Source: Glutamicibacter sp. B1
Lineage (GTDB): Bacteria; Actinomycetota; Actinomycetes; Actinomycetales; Micrococcaceae
Assembly: GCF_039602135.1 (NCBI RefSeq)
Contig: NZ_CP125942.1
Coordinates: forward strand, 496,001 to 560,000
Length of the DNA: 64,000 nucleotides
Direction of reading: 5' to 3'
The notes beneath the pieces are model-generated. The model did not search any database, was not told the origin of the DNA, and saw only the letters and a list, made by a program, of their open reading frames with translations. Below are positions 34,832 to 43,756 of this stretch, in pieces. Made by a program: the position numbers and the translations under genes. The number at the start of each line of letters is the position of its first letter. The stretch's first letter is position 1.

Positions 34832-36939
34832 TGCAAGTGGATCTGAAAACACTCGCCCTGCAGAAACTGCGTGCCCTGGTACAAAACCCGCAAGCCCAGT
34901 TTCACGACGGACAATATGAGGCGATCGAGGCTTTGGTCGCCCAACGTCGTCGTGCCCTCGTCGTGCAACGCACCGGCTGGGGAAAATCTGCCGTGTACTT
35001 CATTGCATCACTGCTCTTGCGTGAGCAAGGTTATGGGCCGACGCTGATCGTTTCGCCTCTGTTGGCCCTGATGCGTGACCAGGTGGCTGCCGCCGAGCGG
35101 GCCGGGGTGCGTGCTGCGGCCATCAATTCTGCCAATGTGCTCGAATGGCGCGAGATTCTTGAAAAACTGCAACGCAATGAACTCGACGTGTTGCTGGTGT
35201 CGCCTGAGCGACTGAACAATCCATCCTTCCGCGAGCAACAATTACCGATGCTTTTAGAACGCTTGGGGCTATTGGTGATCGATGAAGCGCACTGCATCTC
35301 GGACTGGGGCCATGATTTCCGTCCGGACTATCGGCGTATCCGCGATTTGATCGCACGCTTGCCGCAAGGTCTGCCGGTATTGGCCACTACCGCCACAGCC
35401 AATAGCCGTGTTGTTAAGGACGTGGCAGAACAATTGGCTGGTGGAAGTGCGCAGGTCTTTACCCTGCGTGGAACATTAGCTCGTGATTCCCTACGGCTTG
35501 GGGTGCTTCGTCTGCCTTCACCGCGAATGCAGTTGGCCTGGCTACTGAGCCATATCAACGACTTCAACGGTTCGGGGATTATCTATACCCTGACGGTATC
35601 GGCGGCCGAGGATATTGCCAGGCTCTTGCGCGAAGCAGGACATGAAGTGGCTTCGTATACCGGGCGCACCGATCTGCAAGAGCGCGAACGTCTTGAACTG
35701 GCTCTGAAAAACAACGAAGTTAAAGCGTTGATTGCCACTAGCGCGCTGGGCATGGGCTTCGATAAGCCGGACCTCGGATTTGTCCTGCACATCGGTGCAC
35801 CGAGCTCACCGGTGGCCTACTACCAGCAGGTGGGTCGTGCTGGCCGTGGCAGTGTCAACGCGGATGTGCTGTTGCTTCCCGGCCCGGATGACTCAGAAAT
35901 CTGGGAGTACTTTGCAACCAGCTCTATGCCAGATGAATTCCGCGCAACTCAGGTGCTGGACGCTTTAGCCAGTACCGATGGGGCGATGAGCGTTCCGGCG
36001 TTAGAAAGCGCAGTGAACTTGCGACGTTCACCCTTGGAACTGCTGTTGAAGGTATTGGCCGTCGACGGCGCGGTGGAGCGTGTTGCTGGCGGATGGATGC
36101 GCACCGACATGCCGTGGAACTACGACGCTGACCGGTACAAGCGCGTGGCACAAAGCCGGATCCATGAGCAGACCCTGATGGTCAGCTACGAAAACACGCG
36201 CGGTTGCCGCATGCAATTTTTGACCGAAGCTTTGGACGATCCCCGCTCGGTACCTTGTGGTCGGTGCGATAACTGCGCCGGTGTGTGGTTCGATGACCAC
36301 ATCCCAGAAGACTCTAAAGACAGTGCTCAGGCAGCTTTGGGCCGCGTTGGTATTCCGATCGAACCCCGCAAGCTCTACCCTTCAGGGCTGGACCGACTAG
36401 GGTACTCGCTCAAGGGAAAAATCCCAGTCGACGAGCAGCTCGCTGAGGGGAGGGCCCTGGCTAGATTGACCGACCTGGGATGGGGCAATCGACTGCGTCA
36501 GCTCTTTGCAGATCCTACGGACCATCCAATTGATCAGGCGATGCTTGATGCCTGCGTCAAAGTATTGGCCGAATGGAATTGGGAAGAGCGGCCTGTTGGA
36601 GTGGTGGCCATGCCATCAAATAAGCGTCCGCAGCTGATTACTTCACTGGCGCAGAAATTGGCACAGGTGGGCCGTCTTCGCTATCTGGGACAACTGGAGT
36701 ATCGGGGAACTGGTCCGCAAAATGGCCCCGGCGGAAACTCTGCCTTCCGAGTGGCCGCGGTGGCGGACACCTTTGAACTTCCCGCCGATCTAGAGTCGTT
36801 GATCGCCAGTGCACCTGGTCCAATATTGCTGGTTGATGACCTTGCGGATTCTCGTTGGTCCTTGGCCATGGCCGGGCGGGCCCTGAGGATCGCTGGGGCG
36901 CCGGGTGTCTTGCCTTTCACTTTGGGCGTAGCAGGGTAA
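34819..36939 (+). CDS. recQ: RecQ-family ATP-dependent DNA helicase
   Basis: 706 residues. Superfamily 2 helicase motifs: Walker A RTGWGKS, DEAHCISDWGHDFRPDY, TATAN, and motif VI QQVGRAGRG. The zinc-binding region follows (CGRCDNC with an upstream Cys in TRGCRMQF). The C-terminal part (about 600-706) ends in ILLVDDLADSRWSLAMAGRA, which resembles the PRPP-binding loop of phosphoribosyltransferases, as seen in other actinobacterial RecQ-like proteins. An in-frame TGA at 34813 fixes the start at 34819. GGGAGGA is 18 bases away, too far for a normal ribosome site unless the start palindrome folds. Confidence 0.9.
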   Translation: MDGSMQVDLKTLALQKLRALVQNPQAQFHDGQYEAIEALVAQRRRALVVQRTGWGKSAVYFIASLLLREQGYGPTLIVSPLLALMRDQVAAAERAGVRAAAINSANVLEWREILEKLQRNELDVLLVSPERLNNPSFREQQLPMLLERLGLLVIDEAHCISDWGHDFRPDYRRIRDLIARLPQGLPVLATTATANSRVVKDVAEQLAGGSAQVFTLRGTLARDSLRLGVLRLPSPRMQLAWLLSHINDFNGSGIIYTLTVSAAEDIARLLREAGHEVASYTGRTDLQERERLELALKNNEVKALIATSALGMGFDKPDLGFVLHIGAPSSPVAYYQQVGRAGRGSVNADVLLLPGPDDSEIWEYFATSSMPDEFRATQVLDALASTDGAMSVPALESAVNLRRSPLELLLKVLAVDGAVERVAGGWMRTDMPWNYDADRYKRVAQSRIHEQTLMVSYENTRGCRMQFLTEALDDPRSVPCGRCDNCAGVWFDDHIPEDSKDSAQAALGRVGIPIEPRKLYPSGLDRLGYSLKGKIPVDEQLAEGRALARLTDLGWGNRLRQLFADPTDHPIDQAMLDACVKVLAEWNWEERPVGVVAMPSNKRPQLITSLAQKLAQVGRLRYLGQLEYRGTGPQNGPGGNSAFRVAAVADTFELPADLESLIASAPGPILLVDDLADSRWSLAMAGRALRIAGAPGVLPFTLGVAG

Positions 36940-36969
36940 TTGCACAGTTAAACGAAGTAGTCTGGATGT

Positions 36970-37884
36970 ATGGAAATTATCATCTGGCTCGTCGTTGTCA
37001 TCGCCGTGATTGCCCTGGGCTACTTCGGATTGCAGGCATTACGGAAGAAGAACACTGCGCAGGTTGCGCAGGCGATCTCCCGTGAAGCGGCTGAAGCTGC
37101 CAACGCGAAATTAGATGATTCCTCGCGCAATTCGGTCTATCGCAATTTGGCCAAGGGCGATGTTATGGGTGCCGTCCAGGCATATCGCGCTGCAACCGGT
37201 GACACCGTGAAGAACTGCGTCATCGCGGTGCGTAGCCTCGACAAATACCCGCAGGTGGCTCCGGCTAAGGAACTGCCCATTGATGAATCCGAAATCAAGG
37301 CTTTGAGCGACAAGTTGGAAGCTCAGGTAGAGCGCGAAGACCGTGAATCGGCCAAGGACAAGGCTCTGGAACCACTGGATGGTTCGGCTGATGACCTTTG
37401 GGTGGTGCCTAAGGAATGGAGCGAGCAGTTTGGTTCAGAAAACGAACCGAGCGCCACTCATTTCAAAATGGCCTTTGAGCTTGACGGTGAGAGCCGTGAG
37501 TTTTCCAGCGAGCAGTTGCCACCGAATGAGTATGATCAGCTGTTCTCCATGTTGCGTGATTCCAACTTTGAAGAAGCAGCAAAAATCTTGCATGGATACA
37601 CGGGCCTGCCGGTCGAAGACTTGGAGCGAATGATCGCCACCTCGCCAATGTCTGGCGGAGTCTCCAACGGTAATGTCGCGGATTTCCGTTTTGAAGGACA
37701 GGGTCCAGACGGTCCCGTTCATTTTGACGCAGCAGATTTGCCTGAGGCGGATCGTGAGGCGCTTTTTGAAGCCATCGCCGATACTGATCTCGATCGCATG
37801 TCAGAGATCATCGTGCGCCACACGTCATTGCCGGAAGATATTGTGCAGAACATGCTGCAGACCTTCGTTAAGCGCAAGGACTAG
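36970..37884 (+). CDS. Membrane-anchored protein with three helical repeats (unknown function)
   Basis: 304 residues, not recognised as a named family. There is one N-terminal TM helix (residues 1-24) followed by a basic RKK stop, so the body is cytoplasmic. Three repeats of about 30 residues occur at about 60-95, 190-222 and 265-300, with the pattern hydrophobic helix, G/T-L-P turn, second helix (for example AVQAYRAATGDTV, AAKILHGYTGLPV, MSEIIVRHTSLPE). They resemble the L7/L12-type short repeats found in bacterial helper proteins. TAGTCT six bases before the ATG suggests a leaderless message. Confidence 0.75.
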   Translation: MEIIIWLVVVIAVIALGYFGLQALRKKNTAQVAQAISREAAEAANAKLDDSSRNSVYRNLAKGDVMGAVQAYRAATGDTVKNCVIAVRSLDKYPQVAPAKELPIDESEIKALSDKLEAQVEREDRESAKDKALEPLDGSADDLWVVPKEWSEQFGSENEPSATHFKMAFELDGESREFSSEQLPPNEYDQLFSMLRDSNFEEAAKILHGYTGLPVEDLERMIATSPMSGGVSNGNVADFRFEGQGPDGPVHFDAADLPEADREALFEAIADTDLDRMSEIIVRHTSLPEDIVQNMLQTFVKRKD

Positions 37885-37911
37885 CCCAAGCCTTAAGATC
37901 CCGAATCTTTT

Positions 37912-37961
37912 AACACTGATGGCGTCCACCAAACTTTTGTTTGGTGGACGCCATCAGTGTT
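37912..37961. terminator. Long hairpin, probable terminator
   Basis: 23-bp perfect stem with a TTTT loop. No T-run follows on either side. It is the only notable feature of 37885-38128 besides unremarkable sequence. Confidence 0.7.
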
Positions 37962-38128
37962 ATGTAGTGAAAATGTCCGTAAAGCGCAAAGAAAAACGTG
38001 TTTCTGGAGGAGCTGCTCAGGTCTGCGCGACACTGATTTTTTGATGGACGGGCAGTGCACCGGTGGGCTGAGGTGAGCAGCGATCCTCAAGATGACAGAT
38101 CTGGCATGTTCTTTGACCGGAGAAAAAG

Positions 38129-38154
38129 AAAACCCCTACCTGAGTAGGGGTTTT
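38129..38154. terminator. Terminator of tRNA-Ser(GCT)
   Basis: AAAACCCCTAC/GTAGGGGTTTT stem with loop CTGA; T-rich on the minus strand. Confidence 0.85.
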
Positions 38155-38155
38155 A

Positions 38156-38247
38156 TGGCGGACACGGGGGGATTTGAACCCCCGGTCGAGTTTAACCCCG
38201 ACCCTTCATTAGCAGTGAAGTCCATTCGGCCGCTCTGGCACGTGTCC
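38156..38247 (-). tRNA. tRNA-Ser(GCT)
   Basis: 92 bases including encoded CCA. Acceptor GGACACG/CGTGTCC, anticodon loop CTGCTAA giving GCT, long serine-type variable arm. Confidence 0.95.
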
Positions 38248-38310
38248 ATCCGCTGTTTCCAGCAGAATCTAGCCTACCTGAAGATAGGCGCGTGTTCCAA
38301 AACGAGTAGG

Positions 38311-40398
38311 CTACCGCACATGTCGCCACAGGAATTCGTAGCTGGTAGCCAGCATTTTCGCGGTCGATTCGTTATCTGTGGACCCAGCATGGCCTCCGCC
38401 CTCTGGCTCGTGATACCGCACATTTTCAATACCCAGATCCATCATCTTGGCTGCCATGATGCGGGCCTGCGAGGGACCAACGCGGTCATCAGAGGTTGTG
38501 GTCCAAATCAACGAGGCCGGGTAGTCGTCTACTGGATGCGGCTGATCGCTGAGTCGGTGTACCGGCGAGAACGTCCGCAAGAATTTCCAGTCCTCAGCGT
38601 TCTCAGGATCCCCGTATTCGGCAATCCACGAATGTCCCGCTGCTAACTGGGTGTAGCGCTGCATATCAAGCAGCGGAACGCCGCAGGAAATGACACCGAA
38701 CAAATGAGGATATCCGGCGATCATATTGCCCATGAGCAGACCACCATTGGAACGGCCGGTAGCGGCCAAATGGGCTCGTGAAGTCACACCGCGACGTACT
38801 AAGTCTTCGGCGATCGCCGCAAAGTCCTCGTAGGCGCGGTGGCGATTTTCACGCAGCGCTGCTCGGTGCCATGCCGGGCCGTATTCGCCACCACCGCGAA
38901 TGTTGGTCATAACGTAAACAGCGCGCCGACCACTATCGTTGCGGCGAGATAACCATCCAACACCCATCGCTGCAGCGTAACCGGGCGTCATACTGTGCTG
39001 GAAGCCGCCATATCCGTCCATGAGCACCGGATTCTGACCGTCAAGCAACATGTGCTCGTCTGCCACCTGGAAGTATGGAACCTGTGTCCCGTCCTTAGAC
39101 GTCGCGAAATGTTGGGTGACTTTTAACCCTTCGGCAGAAAAACGCTCTGGTGATCTCTTTACAGCGTTCGCTGTGGAGCCGACGGATCCCCGTAGCAGGG
39201 TAGTCGGTGTCGTGAATCCGGTGACGGTCATCCAATAGTCATCGCCCGCGGTTGCGTCCTCATCGTCTACGGCACCCACCGAAATGCTCAGCATCGGATC
39301 TTCGAGCGGCATTTGTGATTCGCTGAAGTTCTCTCGCAGGTTGATCACGCGAACTTGCGCTGCCACATGGTGCAACACAGTGAGCAGTAGATAATTTGCG
39401 GTAAAGCTCAAGGATTCCAACGCAGTGCTGTCATCAGGAATGAACAGCACCTGCTGGATAGTGCCGTCCTCAAAGAATTTTTCCAGTTCGGCAATGGCCA
39501 AGGAGCCTGCTGTAATGATCTGGCCTTGATGCTCCCAATCTGTTTGCGGAGCAAAGAGCACCCACTGACGATGAAGACTAACCTGAACATCGGTAGGAAC
39601 GTCGATCACGCGATGTTCCTGATCGATCAAGACTCCGGTGATGGAATGATAAAAATCGATGGCATCCGTGGTGACCACGCGTTCGAAGCCCGAGGTGGAA
39701 TCGAAGTATCCAAAGGCTGCCACGTGCTCCTTGTTAACCTCGAACAATTTTGGAGCATCTTCAATTTCCATTCTGCGCGCAACCCGTCGCAGGGTGTTGG
39801 CATACGTGGAGCGAGTGGTGAACTGCTCGCTGCTGGCTGAACCAACGAGTAATGTATCGCGGTCGATCCAGGAAGCCTGAGTCTTAGCCACCGGCAGGTC
39901 AAAGCCGTTGGCAACAAAGGACTTACTCGTCAGGTCAAACTCACGGATGCGCACCTGGTCGCCTCCGTCGGGGCTTAGGCGAATCAGTGCCCGTTCATAC
40001 GGTTCAGATTCCTTCGGGCGAAGAAGCGTGGAGCCTGCGAAATGCCATTCCTGCCCTTCAGATGCGGCTAAGGCGTCCAGATCCAGCAAGATCTCCCATG
40101 TAGGGTCGTCGGTGAGATAGGACTGCCAGGTGGTGCGTCGCCACAGCCCGAGCCGGTGTTCCGAATCCCGCCAGAAGTTGTAATAGTGCTCGCCGCGTTT
40201 GGTGACCATGGGAATGCGGTCTTGGGCATCGAGCACGGTCTTGATGTGTTGAACTTGCTCGTGGAATGAGTCATCGTACAGTTCGTCTTCGGTCCGGGCA
40301 GTTTGCTCTCGAACCCATCTAAGGGCTGCCTCGTCCCGGGTTTCTTCTAGCCATGAATACGGATCGTTGCTCGTCGCCTTGGAAACATGCTCAGTCAT
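38311..40398 (-). CDS. Prolyl oligopeptidase family serine peptidase (S9A)
   Basis: 695 residues: N-terminal beta-propeller region and C-terminal alpha/beta hydrolase. The nucleophile is in ATGRSNGGLLMG; the catalytic His is in GGGHAGS near the C-terminus, and the Asp is expected in TSDDRVGPSQ. No signal peptide, so it is a cytoplasmic peptidase of short Pro-containing peptides. Two in-frame ATGs exist at 40404 and 40398; TAGACT lies exactly six bases before 40398, so the second is preferred. It is divergent from the FAD-binding protein gene. Confidence 0.92.
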   Translation of the reverse strand: MTEHVSKATSNDPYSWLEETRDEAALRWVREQTARTEDELYDDSFHEQVQHIKTVLDAQDRIPMVTKRGEHYYNFWRDSEHRLGLWRRTTWQSYLTDDPTWEILLDLDALAASEGQEWHFAGSTLLRPKESEPYERALIRLSPDGGDQVRIREFDLTSKSFVANGFDLPVAKTQASWIDRDTLLVGSASSEQFTTRSTYANTLRRVARRMEIEDAPKLFEVNKEHVAAFGYFDSTSGFERVVTTDAIDFYHSITGVLIDQEHRVIDVPTDVQVSLHRQWVLFAPQTDWEHQGQIITAGSLAIAELEKFFEDGTIQQVLFIPDDSTALESLSFTANYLLLTVLHHVAAQVRVINLRENFSESQMPLEDPMLSISVGAVDDEDATAGDDYWMTVTGFTTPTTLLRGSVGSTANAVKRSPERFSAEGLKVTQHFATSKDGTQVPYFQVADEHMLLDGQNPVLMDGYGGFQHSMTPGYAAAMGVGWLSRRNDSGRRAVYVMTNIRGGGEYGPAWHRAALRENRHRAYEDFAAIAEDLVRRGVTSRAHLAATGRSNGGLLMGNMIAGYPHLFGVISCGVPLLDMQRYTQLAAGHSWIAEYGDPENAEDWKFLRTFSPVHRLSDQPHPVDDYPASLIWTTTSDDRVGPSQARIMAAKMMDLGIENVRYHEPEGGGHAGSTDNESTAKMLATSYEFLWRHVR

Positions 40399-40404
40399 GG
40401 GCAT

Positions 40405-40449
40405 AGTCTATGCGTTGAGGCGTGTGGCCTGCGTTAAAGGTAATAACCT
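40405..40449. promoter_or_regulatory. Compact divergent leaderless promoters
   Basis: Minus-strand -10 TAGACT (40410-40405) and plus-strand -10 TAACCT (40444-40449) serve starts at 40398 and 40456, only 57 bases apart. Their -35 regions must overlap. Confidence 0.5.
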
Positions 40450-40455
40450 ATAGGG

Positions 40456-42471
40456 GTGAGCACCGTGAACGATAATCCAATCAACGAATACAGTCTGGCC
40501 ATTGTCGGGGCGGGGCCGCGTGGCACCAGCGTCGTGGAACGATTCGCAGACCTGTCACTGAAGCTGGCGCCCAAGGGCAGCAAGCTGAATATTGTGGTTT
40601 TTGATCCCTATCGTCCGGGCTCAGGACATGTTTGGAATCCTCACCAGTCAGAAAATTTCTGGATGAACACTCCAGCTTCCTTTCCCACTGTGGCGCCAGA
40701 ACGTATCAGCGATGAACCGGGTCTGAGCTTTAGGCAGTTCGTTGCGTTGCGTGGGGACGGGCGACAGCTCACCGACGAACATGCGAAAAGTATTGAACAG
40801 ATTACTGCCGGAACGTACCCATCACGGGCCATGTACGGCGAGTACCTAGAACATGTTTTTGACCGCAGCTGTGCGGTGCTTGAACAGCATGAATCATTTA
40901 CTATCCAGCATGTTCCTGCAGAAGTACTTTCACTGCGCCCACAGGGCAACGGGTATGACTTGGAATATCGTGCAAGTACTCAAGGTTCAGAGATACAGCA
41001 TCTATCTGTAGATGCTGTGGTGTTGGCTCTAGGGCACCAGAGCGCTGAGCTGAATCCCTGGCAAAAACAACTGCAAGAAGCTGCCGCTAACCATGGCGCT
41101 ACCTATTTGCCACCGAACATTCCAGCAGACCTAGATTTCAGCAAATTTGCTGAGGGTCAACCAGCGCTCATTCGTGGGCTAGGCCTGAATTTCTTTGACT
41201 GCATGGCTGAACTCACCATGGGTCGTGGTGGTATTTTCCGAGAAGTCAGTACCGAACCTGGCCAGCGATTTGAGTACATAGCTTCTTCTCGGGAACCAGA
41301 GCTGATCGTTGCCTCGCGTAGAGGAACTCCTTATTGGGGTAAGCCTGTCGTCGAGCAATTCATACCGGACGAAATTCAATTACGTTTTCTAGACGTTCAG
41401 GACTTGATTGGTCATCTGGCCGAGCTTCGTGCGACGAATTCGAACGCTACGTTGGAGTTTTCCCGGCATATTTGGCCAAAGCTTCACCGCGATGTGCTCT
41501 TTGCCTACTATCGGCAGTGTGCACGAAACAGTGGTGCACCTGAAGGGTTCTCTGTCGAGGACTTTGTCGAACAGCTAGAGGCGATCCTTGTTGCTGAACA
41601 CCGTGAGGGAAGCCAAGTGTGGTTGGGGGAGTTGCGCAAATTCATCTCGCAGTTCCCAGAGATCCAGTGGCTGGATGTTCCAAAGCTTGCAAGACCATTT
41701 GAAGAGATCGGCTTCGCTTCTGATGAGGACTACCAGCAGGGTGTGCAGGAGTATCTGGTCAGCAATGCCCAACACAGCTCCGAAGGCCTCAACGACCCAC
41801 TGTCCTGCGCAATTATGACGATGAACGCCGGTCGTATGCTGGTCAAAGAGCTGATTGTCGCTGGCGTTATCGATGAACAATCAAGAATTGAAGAGATCCA
41901 AGCTCACTTCGAACCTCTGGTGGAAGGGCTTGCCTCCGGACCGCCCTTGGAGCGCATTGAACAGCTATTGGCGCTATCTCGTGTCGGGATAGTGACCTTC
42001 ATCGGACCAGAACCTGAATTCTCCTTCGACGAAGTAACTGGCCAATTCACTGCCTCTTCGCCATGGGTGGATGCCGAAGTGCACACCGCCAAAACCATGT
42101 GTGAAGCCATGATGCCTAGCAATCGTGTTCTGCAGAATGACACAACACTCATCCAACAGCTGCTCAAGGACCACGTCGGACGTGCACACACCTGGCGTAA
42201 CTCCGAAGGTGAAATTCTTCCAGGGTCGGGTTTCGACGTTGTGGGTGAGCCCTATCGTCTGGTCAACAGTGAAGGACTGGCGCATCGAGGAATTTTTGTG
42301 ATGGGGCTACAGCTTTCATCGGCTCAGTGGGGCACGGCCATTGCCGCGCAGGCAGGGGACCTGAACAACCCAGCGGCTCGCACGCTCAAGGACGCTACCC
42401 ACGTTGCTAACGAAGTGGCGCGTTTAGCGGGATTCCTCGTTGGTGAAGGATTGCCAACGCAGAGACTTTAA
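40456..42471 (+). CDS. FAD/NAD(P)-binding protein (NAD_binding_9 type)
   Basis: 671 residues. The N-terminal Rossmann motif is AIVGAGPRGTSVVERF; the following FDPYRPGSGHVWNP and NTPASFPTV blocks are typical of this actinobacterial FAD/NAD(P)-binding family. The C-terminus has GLQLSSAQWGTAIAAQAG. Substrate and partner are unknown. The GTG at 40456 has TAACCT six bases upstream (leaderless); a GTG at 40465 is a weaker alternative. It is monocistronic, with the terminator at 42475. Confidence 0.82.
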   Translation: MSTVNDNPINEYSLAIVGAGPRGTSVVERFADLSLKLAPKGSKLNIVVFDPYRPGSGHVWNPHQSENFWMNTPASFPTVAPERISDEPGLSFRQFVALRGDGRQLTDEHAKSIEQITAGTYPSRAMYGEYLEHVFDRSCAVLEQHESFTIQHVPAEVLSLRPQGNGYDLEYRASTQGSEIQHLSVDAVVLALGHQSAELNPWQKQLQEAAANHGATYLPPNIPADLDFSKFAEGQPALIRGLGLNFFDCMAELTMGRGGIFREVSTEPGQRFEYIASSREPELIVASRRGTPYWGKPVVEQFIPDEIQLRFLDVQDLIGHLAELRATNSNATLEFSRHIWPKLHRDVLFAYYRQCARNSGAPEGFSVEDFVEQLEAILVAEHREGSQVWLGELRKFISQFPEIQWLDVPKLARPFEEIGFASDEDYQQGVQEYLVSNAQHSSEGLNDPLSCAIMTMNAGRMLVKELIVAGVIDEQSRIEEIQAHFEPLVEGLASGPPLERIEQLLALSRVGIVTFIGPEPEFSFDEVTGQFTASSPWVDAEVHTAKTMCEAMMPSNRVLQNDTTLIQQLLKDHVGRAHTWRNSEGEILPGSGFDVVGEPYRLVNSEGLAHRGIFVMGLQLSSAQWGTAIAAQAGDLNNPAARTLKDATHVANEVARLAGFLVGEGLPTQRL

Positions 42472-42474
42472 ACA

Positions 42475-42510
42475 GTTTGGCGGGCTGATCTCATGATCAG
42501 CCCGCCAAAC
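42475..42510. terminator. Hairpin terminator
   Basis: 16-bp perfect stem (GTTTGGCGGGCTGATC and complement), loop TCAT, between the FAD-protein gene and tRNA-Ser(TGA). Confidence 0.85.
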
Positions 42511-42518
42511 TTAAAACG

Positions 42519-42606
42519 CGGATGGTAAGGGATTTGAACCCTTGAGACGGGGTTGCCGCCTACTGGTTTTCAAGACCAGCTCCTTCGGCCGCTCGGACAA
42601 CCATCC
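42519..42606 (-). tRNA. tRNA-Ser(TGA)
   Basis: 88 bases, acceptor GGATGGT/ACCATCC, anticodon loop CTTGAAA giving TGA, long variable arm. CCA is not encoded. A TATACT -10 lies at 42617-42622 on the minus strand. Confidence 0.95.
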
Positions 42607-42656
42607 AACCCGAAAAAGTATACGGCATGAACCCCGGATGAAAGGAATCGACCTCC

Positions 42657-43646
42657 ATGAGTGAAGTAATGAGCGCCTATATCTATAACGCTGGCGGCGG
42701 TCCAGAGGTTATCGAACTGATCGAACGGCCAATCCCAACCGTCGGTTCAGGCGAAGTTTTGGTCAAGGTAGAAGCGTTCGGACTGAACCGTGCAGATGTG
42801 CAACAACGTAAAGGTGTGTACCCGCCCCCACCGGGTGCCAGCGACATTCCAGGATTAGAAGTATCCGGAAGTATTGTCGCGGTCGGTGAGGACGTGACTG
42901 ATTGGAGTATCGGAACCCGGGTCGCCGCCCTGTTGGCCGGCGGTGGCTACGCACAGTTTGTCAACGTGCCGGCCGAGTTGCTCTTCCGAATCCCAGAGGG
43001 CTTGTCGAGCGTTGAAGCCGCGGCACTACCAGAGGTCTGTGCGACGGTGGTTTCCAATCTCTTCATTGAAGGCGATCTGAAGTCCGGAGAGACAATCCTG
43101 ATTCATGGGGGAGCCGGCGGCATCGGGTCCATGGCTATTCAGCTGGCCAAGGCTGCTGGCGCACGAGTGCTTGTCACCGCGTCTTCGCCCGAGAAACTCG
43201 AGTACTGTCTGAGTCTCGGAGCAGATGAGGGAATCAACTATCGAGAGGATGACTTCGAAGCACGAGTCAAAGAGCTCACTGACGGGCAGGGCATTGACCT
43301 CATTCTGGATGTCATCGGCGCAAAGTACCTAGAACGTAACATCCGGGCGCTCGCCGTGGAGGGGCGAATGGTGGTCATCGGACTGCAAGGCGGAACGAAG
43401 GCTGAACTGAACCTCGGAGTGTTGCTGGGCAAGCGGGCTCGAATCATTGCCACAACTCTTAGGTCCCGTCCTTTGTCGCAGAAGTCTGAAATTGTGAAGC
43501 AGACCGTCGCACGGGTGATGCCGTTGGTCGATGCAGGAAAAGTGTCCATCAACGTCTCGAAGGTCTTCGACTTCTCCCATTTGACTAGTGCTCATGAATA
43601 CTTTGATTCGGGTGAACATACGGGAAAAATTGTTATTGAGGTTTAG
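42657..43646 (+). CDS. NAD(P)H quinone oxidoreductase (zinc-less MDR family)
   Basis: 329-residue medium-chain reductase of the Qor/PIG3 type. The N-terminal GroES-like domain includes GLNRADVQQRKGVYPPPPGASDIPGLE; the NAD(P) domain has IHGGAGGIGSMAIQLAKAAGA. There are no zinc-binding cysteines, as usual for this branch. AAAGGA lies ten bases before the ATG. It probably reduces quinones or enones; the exact substrate is unknown. Confidence 0.9.
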   Translation: MSEVMSAYIYNAGGGPEVIELIERPIPTVGSGEVLVKVEAFGLNRADVQQRKGVYPPPPGASDIPGLEVSGSIVAVGEDVTDWSIGTRVAALLAGGGYAQFVNVPAELLFRIPEGLSSVEAAALPEVCATVVSNLFIEGDLKSGETILIHGGAGGIGSMAIQLAKAAGARVLVTASSPEKLEYCLSLGADEGINYREDDFEARVKELTDGQGIDLILDVIGAKYLERNIRALAVEGRMVVIGLQGGTKAELNLGVLLGKRARIIATTLRSRPLSQKSEIVKQTVARVMPLVDAGKVSINVSKVFDFSHLTSAHEYFDSGEHTGKIVIEV

Positions 43647-43713
43647 CCAGAATTGTTTCAGGCGCGTAAAGTGACAAAGTAGTCATAAAGACGTGATTGA
43701 CCTTATAAGGGCT

Positions 43714-43729
43714 AGTCACGTGCATCACT
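43714..43729. promoter_or_regulatory. Weak CRP/GlxR-like site before cstA
   Basis: AGTCA-CGTGCA-TCACT fits TGTGA-N6-TCACA at about seven of ten positions, 28 bases before the cstA start. It is suggestive only. Confidence 0.3.
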
Positions 43730-43756
43730 TGTTACGCCCTGAGGAGGATGCTCACC

